Positions 35,080 through 43,651 of a DNA stretch of 59,889 bases are shown in pieces. Within the stretch, counting starts at the first letter, position 1. The number at the start of each line of letters is the position of its first letter. The translations under genes and the position numbers were made by a program. This DNA comes from JBLRWS01 sp047921075 (lineage in GTDB: Bacteria; Bacteroidota; Rhodothermia; Balneolales; Balneolaceae): assembly GCA_047921075.1 (NCBI GenBank), contig JBLRWS010000007.1:1-59889 (forward strand), in the 5' to 3' direction. Under the pieces are notes generated by a model. That model did no database searches, was not told the origin of the DNA, and was given only the letters and a program-made list of their open reading frames with translations.

Positions 35080-38000
35080 TCAAAAAACAGCGCTCACTAC
35101 AAACCGCATCGTTTGGATAATTTCTCCTGTTGTAGTCGTACGTCCATTGTATTGAAGCGATAGCCGCAACAGCGATCCCGCACGATAATTACTATTTAGC
35201 GACCACAACACGTTGGTGCCCCGGCCAAGCCCCTCGGTCAGTTCAAATTCGGCCTGACTGTTGGGTGATCCATTAATAGACACCTGCTGCAATTGCAGCC
35301 GAATGGTGTTCTGAAGACGGTTGAACAGAAACAGACGGCTTTGATTCTCTACCCGCCATGTGGTAGCTGTTGCCCCTCCCAACGGCGCACGGTTCTCTTT
35401 TTCGCTATAGAAGAAGCGAAACTCGGTCTGGGTAGAGCGGTTGATGAACAGATTGAATGAAGGCTCGGCCTCGAAACCCTCTATATCAAAACTGCGCGAG
35501 GCAAAGCGGCTGTTGTCTGTGCGGTTCCATCGGTAGGCCGTTCGAATTGTGCCCCGAACCCGCTCGGACAACTGCGCGCCGGGCATCAGCTCCACCGCGC
35601 GGTTCTGCCTGCGTTCAAAGCCGGCCGCCCGTTGTACCAGAGCCCTCAACTCCGTATAGCTTACAAACAGGTCGCGTGTGCGGGCTTCGTTTTCCCACTC
35701 CATCTGCTGTTGAATGTTGAGCCGGCCGTTGATGGTGGTCTCTTCATTTCGAAACGCTGAACCTTGCAACAAGTAAATACGCCGTAAATTCTCTTCCGTA
35801 CTGGTCTCTTGTACGTCGATGAGTGATGTCCACACCAAGCGATTTAGGGAGTCGCTGTCACGATCAAGCAGATCGCCTAACAGCTGCCCCAACGCAATTC
35901 GATTCCGGCTGCGCACGCGCAAATCGATCACCGGAAACAGTTCATCCGACGGAATAAACTGCCGAATGAATGTTCCTTCGTTCGGATTCACCTCCGGAAA
36001 AAATTCATCCAGCTGCTGCACACCGTCATTGTTAAGGTCGTTCCACACAAACTGGCCCAGTTCGGGGCCTACTTCTATAAATGTTTCCTGCAGCAGCGCC
36101 CGCCGTTCGGTATTGGCTTCGTAAAGCAGTTCACCCTCGAGCCAATCTCCCCCTACCCGGTAGTTATTGGCCGAGCGAATGAGAACGCCTCTGGACCGGG
36201 GTGATGCCGCTTCTGCGGTAAATTCCTCGGCAACCTGTTTTTGACGAAATTGCAGGCGGTTCTCGCTTCGGAATGCGGATGACGGCCGAAATTCCAGTGC
36301 AAACCGCTGCGACCGGCTCACCGATTCCCGAAGCAGGGAATTTTGGAACGGGCGCTGATTTTCGCGATAACCGATTCCCCCCTCCAGCGTTACCATACCC
36401 ACCTGAAGACGAACACCGGGATTGATATCGTAAAAGCGAAGAGACGAGGGCAACAGCGAGTCGGCAACCGAACGCTGCCGCCGGGTTTCGGTTTCCCAGG
36501 CGGTAAACGGCGTTACTTGTACCGATCCCACCGGAAAGGTATACGCTGCATCAGCCTGCTGGCGAAACCAGCTCCCCTCCTGCTGCAGTGCCCGCTCATC
36601 ACTGTCGATCCATTCCGTACGCAGCGACAAGCGCGGCGCTCCGGGCTCTGCCGTAGAACCGGAAAGTTGCACACGGCGGCCGTCAAAAAGATCGCGGCTC
36701 AGAAGGCCTCCCTGCAGGCGAAGGGTTGTGGCCTCTGTCGGCCGGAGATTGAGGAAGCCTTCCGTTTCAAACTCTTCTTCATCACGATCGGAGGCAACAA
36801 TATTCCATTTCCGATCAAATTCAATCTCACGCTGACGATCAAAAAACTCGAAACGCCGGCCGATGTATTGCTGTCTGACGCCGGCATCGAGCGTTCCAAT
36901 TGCGGTACGCGCCTCTTCCAGTACCAGCTCACCAAACGCGCTCTGGTCGGTTACTGAGGTACCATCCCGGGAAAACAAGTTGCGATCAAAATCGCTTACG
37001 GCCCACTCCCCGTTCAAACGAAGATTTTGTGTAAGCGCCAACGACGATTGCAGCGCCACCATCTGTTTACGCTGTGGAGCCTGCAGCCGAATGACCGGCT
37101 CGTAACTACCCTGGCCGGGGCCAACCCACTCGAACAAAATACCATTGGCTGTGCCGCCAATGCGCCGGTACGAACCGTTTTCCTCTCCAAAATTGGTAAA
37201 TCGAACGCGAAAAACACCGCGCGAATCTCCTGGAATGTGCCTGAAAATCTCGAACGTTTCACCATTTACGACAGTGTCTACCCGCGCGTACAGCAAAAAA
37301 TCGGCATTTTGCTGAAAGCCGACCGAATCGGCACCGCTCACCAGCAGTTCATCACTGCCCGTCACATCCCGCAATCGCTCAATCTCTTCCGGGGTGAGGT
37401 TTAGTTGGGTGTTGGGATTATCGCTGTCCGACTCCCGTATGAAAGATGCGCCCACTGAGAGGCGCCCACCAAGCAGTTGATCTTCCATCGCCTCGGCGGT
37501 AACCAACGTTCGGGTAAACTGCTGCGTGAGGAACTGATACTCAACCGTAATGCGGATATCGTCGGTAATAACCAGATTATTTGTAAAGGTGATCTCTCCG
37601 AGCGAGTAATCGATGATATACTCGTTTTCGGCCCCGCGGTTAACCTGCTGTCCGTCGATGTACACCGTTTCCGATCCGGCCAGTACGATAATAAACGGCT
37701 CGTTACCCGTTCCCGTAAGCCGGTACGGACCCTGAACACCTTCAATGCCCTGAATTTCCTGCAGCCGAAATTCCCCGCGTGATACGGAAAATCCGGCGCC
37801 AAAATCGCCGACTGATGTAACTGCCGTAGCGGAAGCTCCCTGCACGCGACGATTGATTCGCGCAAAACGGCTTTGATCCAGTTGAATATCAACATCGCCA
37901 AGTTCGAGAGTTCCCACCGGTGCCTGCAGCTGAATAAAGACGCGATCGAATTCGCGGAGATTTTGTGTGCTTCCATCGGGCTGGATCGGTGTATTGCGAT

Positions 38001-38532
38001 CGGTTAGTGTGGCCAGTATGGTAATATCATCGGTAAGATTGCCGCTCAGATCGAGACGCAGGCCGCTATCGAGTGTCAGATCCTGCCGGTTGCCGATCGT
38101 GAACCCACGTGTAAGGCTTCCGCTTTGATTCAGGTTCACATCACCAAACAGATCATCGGCGGTTGTGCGGGTGCGAACTACGTCTTCGCCGGAACGGTCT
38201 GCTGTTGTATCTGCCTCCGCTTCCTGCCGCTCCCGAAGCTGGAAACGCGGCGATATCTCTCCGATTAGCCGTCGATAGCGAATCAGCAAATCAAACGGCA
38301 GAGGCTGAATCTGATCGGCCCCGGTAAGGTTCAGCCGGCCGGTGGAAGCATCGAAAGACCAGACGTCCGGATCGAGAGCACTGTTTTGGACCGAGAGTTC
38401 AAGTGATGATTCATCGACCAGAAAATCGATGAAGAAAGTGGTGTCGGCCGTGGCCACCTGCACGGTCTTTTCCTGCTGGAAGGATTGTGCACTTGCTTGG
38501 TGATGCAGCCACAACGTGGCGCAGATCATCAC
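35080..38532 (-). CDS. Giant outer-membrane beta-barrel protein, function unknown
   Basis: An 1150-aa exported protein of Bacteroidota type. The N-terminus has a hydrophobic stretch ending HHQASAQ but no basic residues; the start is GTG (with ATG next), so the true start may lie elsewhere. A conserved block follows: GSLTRGFTIGNRQDLTLDSG, LSGNLTDDITILATLTDRNT, then REFDRVFIQLQAPVGTLELG. This pattern is found in large surface-barrel proteins of this group, and distantly recalls SprA. From about residue 500 there are many alternating strands, ending in Phe (MRFVVSAVF). I cannot name its substrate. It lies 109 bases after dsbD on the same strand, which may supply disulfide chemistry. Confidence 0.6.
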   Translation of the reverse strand: MMICATLWLHHQASAQSFQQEKTVQVATADTTFFIDFLVDESSLELSVQNSALDPDVWSFDASTGRLNLTGADQIQPLPFDLLIRYRRLIGEISPRFQLRERQEAEADTTADRSGEDVVRTRTTADDLFGDVNLNQSGSLTRGFTIGNRQDLTLDSGLRLDLSGNLTDDITILATLTDRNTPIQPDGSTQNLREFDRVFIQLQAPVGTLELGDVDIQLDQSRFARINRRVQGASATAVTSVGDFGAGFSVSRGEFRLQEIQGIEGVQGPYRLTGTGNEPFIIVLAGSETVYIDGQQVNRGAENEYIIDYSLGEITFTNNLVITDDIRITVEYQFLTQQFTRTLVTAEAMEDQLLGGRLSVGASFIRESDSDNPNTQLNLTPEEIERLRDVTGSDELLVSGADSVGFQQNADFLLYARVDTVVNGETFEIFRHIPGDSRGVFRVRFTNFGEENGSYRRIGGTANGILFEWVGPGQGSYEPVIRLQAPQRKQMVALQSSLALTQNLRLNGEWAVSDFDRNLFSRDGTSVTDQSAFGELVLEEARTAIGTLDAGVRQQYIGRRFEFFDRQREIEFDRKWNIVASDRDEEEFETEGFLNLRPTEATTLRLQGGLLSRDLFDGRRVQLSGSTAEPGAPRLSLRTEWIDSDERALQQEGSWFRQQADAAYTFPVGSVQVTPFTAWETETRRQRSVADSLLPSSLRFYDINPGVRLQVGMVTLEGGIGYRENQRPFQNSLLRESVSRSQRFALEFRPSSAFRSENRLQFRQKQVAEEFTAEAASPRSRGVLIRSANNYRVGGDWLEGELLYEANTERRALLQETFIEVGPELGQFVWNDLNNDGVQQLDEFFPEVNPNEGTFIRQFIPSDELFPVIDLRVRSRNRIALGQLLGDLLDRDSDSLNRLVWTSLIDVQETSTEENLRRIYLLQGSAFRNEETTINGRLNIQQQMEWENEARTRDLFVSYTELRALVQRAAGFERRQNRAVELMPGAQLSERVRGTIRTAYRWNRTDNSRFASRSFDIEGFEAEPSFNLFINRSTQTEFRFFYSEKENRAPLGGATATTWRVENQSRLFLFNRLQNTIRLQLQQVSINGSPNSQAEFELTEGLGRGTNVLWSLNSNYRAGSLLRLSLQYNGRTTTTGEIIQTMRFVVSAVF

Positions 38533-38641
38533 CAGCGCACGGCAGCAAAACGCGATATGTGCTGAATCCTGAATAAGCGGTATGGTAAAGGTCTTTTTTC
38601 AGAGTGAAAATACAATCTGAAGTGGACAAAAAACCGAAAAA

Positions 38642-40573
38642 TCAGGAGCGGGCCCGAACACGCTGATAGCGTTCGACGCCACGTTCCAAAAATTCCTGAA
38701 ACGGTTCGGCCCGGGTGTATCCGATCAGCTGGTCCAGTACGCGGCCGGTGTTTGGGTCTACGATCGCATAGGTGGGCAGTGCGAGCGTGCCGGTAAGGTC
38801 AAACTGGAATGCCTGGTTCTTTTGCGCATCCGAACCTCCATCGGTATAAAGCTTCACCTTTTGCATCTGAGAGAAGTAATTCTGCACGCCGGCCACAGGA
38901 AAAACATTGGCTTCCATGGCCCGGCAGTTGGTGCAGGTGTAGCCGGTAAAATCAACAAAGAGTGGCATATCATTCTCAATGGCTGCGGCCACACTTGCTT
39001 CGTAGTCGCGCGACCACTCTTCGTCTTCGGCAACGGCACCTCCTTGCATACTGATGGAATTTACAACACTTACGTCCGTCGACTGCCGTGCCGGCAGATA
39101 GGGATCCCAAACGCCAAGTGATGCGCCCAGAAGGCCGGGGATCAAATAGAAACTAAACAGAATCATCGGCAGTGCGAGCAGCAAACGGCCGGTAGAAATT
39201 GATTTCGGCTTTTCCTCTCCATGAAGGGCAAACATACCCAACACATAAAAACCGGCCAGGAAAAAGAAAGTGATCCAGGCGGCAATGCCCAGCGGACGCG
39301 TGATGAGATCCCATCCCCAGATAATATCGGCGTTGGAGAGAAACTTGACCGATGCCGCAAGGATGACGAAGCCGAGAATCACCTTCACCACGTTCATCCA
39401 CGATCCGCTTTTTGGCAGCGAACTCAGCCATCCGGGAAACATGGCAAACAGAACAAACGGACTTGCAAAGGCCACCGAAAAACCGAGCATACCGATGATC
39501 GGTGCAAACCACTCCCCGCCGGTGGTTGCAGCAAGCACGGCCCCTACAAATGGGGCGGTACAAGAAAATGAAACCGCACTAATCGTTCCCGCCATAAACA
39601 GCGTGCCGGTAACGCCGCCGCTTTCGTTGCTCTTTTTGTTCAGCCAGTTGGTAAGCTGATGGGGCAGGCGCAGCTCAAACAAACCGAGCAGGCTTACGCC
39701 AAACAGAATAAAGGTGAGCCCAATAATAAGGTTTACCCATGGGTTGGATGCAAACTGACTCACACCTGATACACCCAGTATCAACGAGAGAAGTGCGCCC
39801 AGCAGGGTAAAGATAAATACAATAGAGAGGCCAAAAATGACCGCCTGGCCCCACCCGTTTTTGTTGTTCTTAGTCCCCTCGTTCGAAAAGTACGACACCG
39901 TGAGGGGAATCAGAGGAAATACACACGGGGTGAGAAGTGCGGCAAACCCGGCCGTGAGAGCAATCCATAAAAACGCCCAGAGGCTGTCGGTAGCAAAACC
40001 GGAGGTGCTGGTCAGTTTGAAATCTTCATCCTGGCTCACGGCTGTTTCGGCCCGTACCTCCTGAAAATCCTGATGGGGATTATCGGCAACCCCTTCGAGT
40101 ACGACGGTTCCCTCAATCGACTTGGTTTTTGGGGGCAGACAGGCGGTATCATCACACACCTGATACAATACTTCGAGTGCGATTTGCTGCTCGCCCTGCA
40201 GCGTTTCGCGAAAAGCGATGGGTATGGTAAACTCTGCTTCTTTCGAGTGCCAGCCTAACTCGGCATTAAAGTTAGGATCGAGTACAATGGGGGCCTCGGT
40301 CTCTGTAATAGGACCGGCTATAGCCATATCGGACGACGCGGTGGAGAACTGCGTTGGAAACGGGCCTGCATCGGGATCGTTGTGAATGGAGTAGAGATGC
40401 CACTCCCCTTCGATGGTTGCCTTAACCAGAATATTGAACACCTCTCCGGCCTGAACACGGTCGGGCTGTTCGGTTATCTCGTACGATACCGGATCAAGCA
40501 GTTGGGCCTGTACAAAAAAAGGGGATAGCGCCAATATGGCGATCCCCAACATTTTTTTGAACGCGTTCATCAT
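38642..40573 (-). CDS. dsbD: Thiol:disulfide interchange protein DsbD
   Basis: A 643-aa three-part protein that moves reducing power from cytoplasmic thioredoxin to the periplasm. The N-terminal domain (about 24-150) has the Cys pair in VCDDTACLPP. The membrane domain has eight helices with the Cys residues in LLTPCVFPLIPLTVSYF and SFSCTAPFVGAVLAA. The C-terminal thioredoxin domain has the CxxC motif in GYTCTNCRAME. All six cysteines are in place. Likely clients are c-type cytochrome maturation and secreted disulfide proteins. Confidence 0.93.
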   Translation of the reverse strand: MMNAFKKMLGIAILALSPFFVQAQLLDPVSYEITEQPDRVQAGEVFNILVKATIEGEWHLYSIHNDPDAGPFPTQFSTASSDMAIAGPITETEAPIVLDPNFNAELGWHSKEAEFTIPIAFRETLQGEQQIALEVLYQVCDDTACLPPKTKSIEGTVVLEGVADNPHQDFQEVRAETAVSQDEDFKLTSTSGFATDSLWAFLWIALTAGFAALLTPCVFPLIPLTVSYFSNEGTKNNKNGWGQAVIFGLSIVFIFTLLGALLSLILGVSGVSQFASNPWVNLIIGLTFILFGVSLLGLFELRLPHQLTNWLNKKSNESGGVTGTLFMAGTISAVSFSCTAPFVGAVLAATTGGEWFAPIIGMLGFSVAFASPFVLFAMFPGWLSSLPKSGSWMNVVKVILGFVILAASVKFLSNADIIWGWDLITRPLGIAAWITFFFLAGFYVLGMFALHGEEKPKSISTGRLLLALPMILFSFYLIPGLLGASLGVWDPYLPARQSTDVSVVNSISMQGGAVAEDEEWSRDYEASVAAAIENDMPLFVDFTGYTCTNCRAMEANVFPVAGVQNYFSQMQKVKLYTDGGSDAQKNQAFQFDLTGTLALPTYAIVDPNTGRVLDQLIGYTRAEPFQEFLERGVERYQRVRARS

Positions 40574-40603
40574 TTGTGAGCGTCGTTTACAATGTTAAAA
40601 GTA

Positions 40604-40620
40604 AAGCAACGAGGTTGCTT
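40604..40620 (-). terminator. Short hairpin after rplI
   Basis: A 7-bp stem (AAGCAAC / GTTGCTT) with a three-base loop overlaps the rplI stop codon and is followed by TACTTTT on the minus strand. It is a small but plausible terminator before dsbD. Confidence 0.5.
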
Positions 40621-41065
40621 AGTCTTCTTTTACAACCCAAATTTTCACTTTGGGCTTCAAATCGCCAAGCAGGTTCACCGTTGCAGTGTACTCTCCGAGC
40701 GTTTTCACATCCTGGTCGAGCGAAATGTCGCGTCGATCAACGATGATGTCTCGTTCTTCGAGAGCTTCTGCTACCTGAATATTGGTGATGGTTCCGAAAA
40801 TCTTATCATCTTCACCAACAGTAACGGGGATGGTGATGGATGTATTTTCGAGCTGTTGTGCCAGTTCCTTGGCTTTGTCTACGGTTAATTCGGCACGCAA
40901 CTCAGCTTGTTTCTTGAGGTGTTCGTGCTGACGGATGGCACCCGGTGTAGCATAAACCGCTTTTGCCTGTGGGATAAGGAAATTACGTCCATAACCATCC
41001 TTTACATCAACCAGCTCACCAGCTTGGCCCAGCTTCTCAACGTCTTCTTTTAAAATCAGTTTCAT
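40619..41065 (-). CDS. rplI: Ribosomal protein bL9
   Basis: A 148-aa large-subunit ribosomal protein. The N-terminal rRNA-binding domain has MKLILKEDVEKLGQAGELVDVKDGYGRNFLIP, shortened here: the key run is VDVKDGYGRNFLIPQ. A long connecting helix and a C-terminal domain with GKIFGTIT-like DDKIFGTITN follow. Length matches E. coli bL9 (149). It is third in the rpsF-rpsR-rplI operon. Confidence 0.96.
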   Translation of the reverse strand: MKLILKEDVEKLGQAGELVDVKDGYGRNFLIPQAKAVYATPGAIRQHEHLKKQAELRAELTVDKAKELAQQLENTSITIPVTVGEDDKIFGTITNIQVAEALEERDIIVDRRDISLDQDVKTLGEYTATVNLLGDLKPKVKIWVVKED

Positions 41066-41079
41066 GATTGTGCTCTGGT

Positions 41080-41331
41080 TTATCTCATGTTTTCGTTTAC
41101 GTACGGAATCAGCGCCAGAAATCGGGCTCGTTTTACGGCCGTAGAGAATTGACGCTGGTGTTTTGCACTGTTTCCGGTAACACGACGGGGTAAAATTTTA
41201 CCTTGGTCGTTGATAAAGCGAAGCAGTGTTTCGGTGTCTTTGTAATCGATATATTCGATACCCGCTTTGGTAAATTTGCACTCTTTTGTTTTTAAGTGCC
41301 CTTTCTTCGGGTGTGATGGATTGTTAATCAT
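41080..41331 (-). CDS. rpsR: Ribosomal protein bS18
   Basis: An 83-aa small-subunit protein with the conserved IDYKDTETLLRFINDQGKI and PRRVTGNSAKHQRQ stretches, and a final helix rich in Arg and Lys. It pairs with bS6 on the 16S platform. The gene lies 12 bases after rpsF and 14 before rplI. No ssb gene is inserted, unlike many Firmicutes. Confidence 0.96.
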   Translation of the reverse strand: MINNPSHPKKGHLKTKECKFTKAGIEYIDYKDTETLLRFINDQGKILPRRVTGNSAKHQRQFSTAVKRARFLALIPYVNENMR

Positions 41332-41343
41332 GGTAGGTGGAGA

Positions 41344-41727
41344 TTAATTTTCTTCTTTTTCAGTTTCTTCTTCAACGTCATCAAAAATGCGTGGAAGATC
41401 GCCGCTTTTCTTCAGTTCGAAATGGCGCTTCATTTTTGCATCGTACTTGAGAGTTAGATATCGCGTAAACCCTTCGGTAATACGCATGGCACGCTCAATT
41501 TTTTCGATGGCGGCATTTGGCGCATTAAAGTAGAGATTTACATAATAACCGGTGCGCTTGCCGTCAATTTCGTATGCAAGAGGCTGCACACCCCATATAT
41601 CGGTCTCTACAAGTTCTCCACCGTTGTCGGTAATTTGCTTATTGACAAACTCGACCAGCTCGTTGTGCTGATCATCATCCAGAACGGGGTTCAGGATGTA
41701 TGTCATTTCGTAGAATTCTTTTTTCAT
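41344..41727 (-). CDS. rpsF: Ribosomal protein bS6
   Basis: A 127-aa small-subunit protein with the ferredoxin-like fold seen in YEMTYILNPVLDDDQ, WGVQPLAYEIDGKRTGYYVN and MRITEGFTRYLTLK, and an acidic Glu-rich tail. It forms a dimer with bS18. In many bacteria the bS6:bS18 pair represses its own operon through the leader RNA; a structured 80-base leader is present here (see findings). Confidence 0.96.
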   Translation of the reverse strand: MKKEFYEMTYILNPVLDDDQHNELVEFVNKQITDNGGELVETDIWGVQPLAYEIDGKRTGYYVNLYFNAPNAAIEKIERAMRITEGFTRYLTLKYDAKMKRHFELKKSGDLPRIFDDVEEETEKEEN

Positions 41728-41803
41728 CTGATTGGTTTAATCTTTGGTTGTAATCCATAATCGGATACAGTCATCGTGCGAATACCGCCGATAACAGAGC
41801 CTA

Positions 41804-41835
41804 AAAAGGTACTGAAAGATTGCTCAAAAAACAAT
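41804..41835 (-). promoter_or_regulatory. Candidate promoter of rpsF-rpsR-rplI
   Basis: On the minus strand, ATTG (41832-41835) and TACCTTTT (41804-41811) are separated by exactly 20 bases. This fits the TTTG - N19-21 - TAnnTTTG layout with one mismatch in each box, and would leave a leader of about 75 bases. Confidence 0.45.
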
Positions 41836-41905
41836 CCGGTTCATCCAGATGAGGTTGCAAATTCATCACAAAATGATCGCAGCCGTTAACAGCCACACCG
41901 TGATG

Positions 41906-43345
41906 TTAGAATGCGTAATAGGAATGGATTAGTTCAATGAGTCCGGAAAATGGAAGAACCGGCTCGATGCCATAATAGATGGTGAGAAAAGCCAGCACCA
42001 CAAGCGACCCCTTGAACAGGCCACCGGGCGTAATCATAGCAACCTCCTCTTTCGCCTCGCGGAAGTAGAGGTAAACCATTACCCGCAGATAGTAGTACAC
42101 ACTCGCCGCACTGGCCAACACACCTACAATAGCAAGCGGTATGAGCCCGGCATTTACGGCGGCGGCAAATACGTAATACTTGCCAATAAAGCCTACAAAC
42201 GGAGGTATGCCTGCCAGGGAGAAGAGAAAAATCGACAGCATCACACCCATAGCCGGCACTTTAAAGCCAAGGCCGGCGTAATTTTCAATATTTGTAAAGT
42301 CGAGGCCGTGGTTACGTTCGTAGTAGGCAATAACCCCAAAAGCACCCACATTCATCACGGTGTAGGCGAAGAGATAGTAGAGCACCCCGGCATACCCGGC
42401 TGCGGTTCCTGCAGCAAGGCCAACCAGCAGATAGCCGACATGAGCAACGCTTGAGTAGGCCAGCATTCGCTTCACATTGTCCTGAGCAAGAGCAATCAGA
42501 TTCCCAAAAATCATGGTCAGAATTGCGATGACCTGAAGAACGTGAGTCCACGCGCCGGCCTCCGAGGCAGGCAGCATTCGCGAGAGCACCAGGATAAAAG
42601 CGACCAGCGTAGCCGATTTAGCGGCGGTGGCCATAAAAGCCGTAAGCGTAGTGGGTGTGCCTTGATACACATCGGGGGTCCACATATGGAACGGAACCGC
42701 CCCAAGCTTAAAAAATATCCCGACCAGGAAGAGTCCCGTCCCGGCCATAAACAGAATGGTGGGCTCTGCAGCCGATGACACAGCCTGTAAATTGGTGTGG
42801 CCTGTAGCCCCATAGATCAACGCGATGCCATAGAGCAAAAACCCGGTGGCAAAGGCGCCCAGCAGAAAGTATTTGAGTGCCGCCTCAGCTCCTGTTTTCT
42901 CATTTTTAAAAAGGCCGGCCAGTACAAAAAGGCAGATCGACATGGTTTCCAGGCCCAAAAACAGTGTAATCAAATCGTTGGACGTGGCCAATGCAATCAT
43001 CCCCACAATCGAAAAAAGCATCATGCCATACACTTCTCCGGTGTGAAGTTCATGATCTCCGAGGTAATCTTTGGAAAGTATCACACAAAAGAGTGAACCG
43101 AGCAGCACCACAAAGGTACCGAATGAAGCCACTCCACCGTAGGCAACCATGTCGGTAAATGCAGTGCCTACAGGGCCAAAAAGATCTTGCAGTGAAAGCG
43201 CAAGAGCAATCAGAATTCCACCAATGGTAACGGCGTAACTTACATTGGCGCTTTTTTTGAATGCCTCAAGGAGGATAACAACCAAGCCGGCCAGTGCAAT
43301 TACAATGCCGGGTAAAAAGGAGGTGATGTCGTGCACGTAGTCCAT
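41906..43345 (-). CDS. nuoN: NADH-quinone oxidoreductase subunit N
   Basis: A 479-aa antiporter-like membrane subunit of complex I. It has about 14 helices. The proton-path Glu is in LITLFLGLETMSICLFVL and the helix-7 Lys in FFKLGAVPFHMWTPDVYQG; the segment NVKRMLAYSSVAHVGYLLVG is the family mark. It follows the pterin dehydratase by 10 bases and is last of nuoL-nuoM-phhB-nuoN. Confidence 0.95.
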   Translation of the reverse strand: MDYVHDITSFLPGIVIALAGLVVILLEAFKKSANVSYAVTIGGILIALALSLQDLFGPVGTAFTDMVAYGGVASFGTFVVLLGSLFCVILSKDYLGDHELHTGEVYGMMLFSIVGMIALATSNDLITLFLGLETMSICLFVLAGLFKNEKTGAEAALKYFLLGAFATGFLLYGIALIYGATGHTNLQAVSSAAEPTILFMAGTGLFLVGIFFKLGAVPFHMWTPDVYQGTPTTLTAFMATAAKSATLVAFILVLSRMLPASEAGAWTHVLQVIAILTMIFGNLIALAQDNVKRMLAYSSVAHVGYLLVGLAAGTAAGYAGVLYYLFAYTVMNVGAFGVIAYYERNHGLDFTNIENYAGLGFKVPAMGVMLSIFLFSLAGIPPFVGFIGKYYVFAAAVNAGLIPLAIVGVLASAASVYYYLRVMVYLYFREAKEEVAMITPGGLFKGSLVVLAFLTIYYGIEPVLPFSGLIELIHSYYAF

Positions 43346-43355
43346 TCGTCAATTA

Positions 43356-43640
43356 TTAATGGTCAGCTGATTCAATGGCCTTGGCCAGATCTAAATCTTT
43401 TTGAGTTACCTTGTTGCCGGCGTCGTGTGTCTGCAATGAAATGGAAACCGAGTTATACACATTTGCCAGGTTTGGGTGGTGTTGATGTGCTTCTGCCTCG
43501 AAGCCAACCCTTACCATAAAGGCCATCGCCTGTTTAAAGTTTGCAAATGAAAAATCTTTTTGGATGGCGTTGTCGTTATAACTCCACCCTTCCAATTCTG
43601 TAAGCGCTGCTGTAATCTGTTCTTCTGAAAGTGGTTTCAT
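43356..43640 (-). CDS. phhB: Pterin-4a-carbinolamine dehydratase
   Basis: A 94-aa enzyme that dehydrates 4a-hydroxytetrahydropterin, regenerating tetrahydrobiopterin after aromatic amino acid hydroxylation. The catalytic His cluster is in EAEAHQHHPNLANVY (His52, His54, His55) with THDAG (His72). The Trp usual after HHPE is Leu57 here, a mild change. It sits between nuoM and nuoN with gaps of 11 and 10 bases, so it must be cotranscribed with complex I genes. A moonlighting or regulatory role cannot be excluded. Confidence 0.9.
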   Translation of the reverse strand: MKPLSEEQITAALTELEGWSYNDNAIQKDFSFANFKQAMAFMVRVGFEAEAHQHHPNLANVYNSVSISLQTHDAGNKVTQKDLDLAKAIESADH

Positions 43641-43651
43641 GAGGTGAATTT

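Noticed and set aside
41820..41838. GATTG/CAATC hairpin after nuoN as a terminator
   Set aside because: The stem is only five pairs with a long loop, and the same bases fit the rpsF promoter better.
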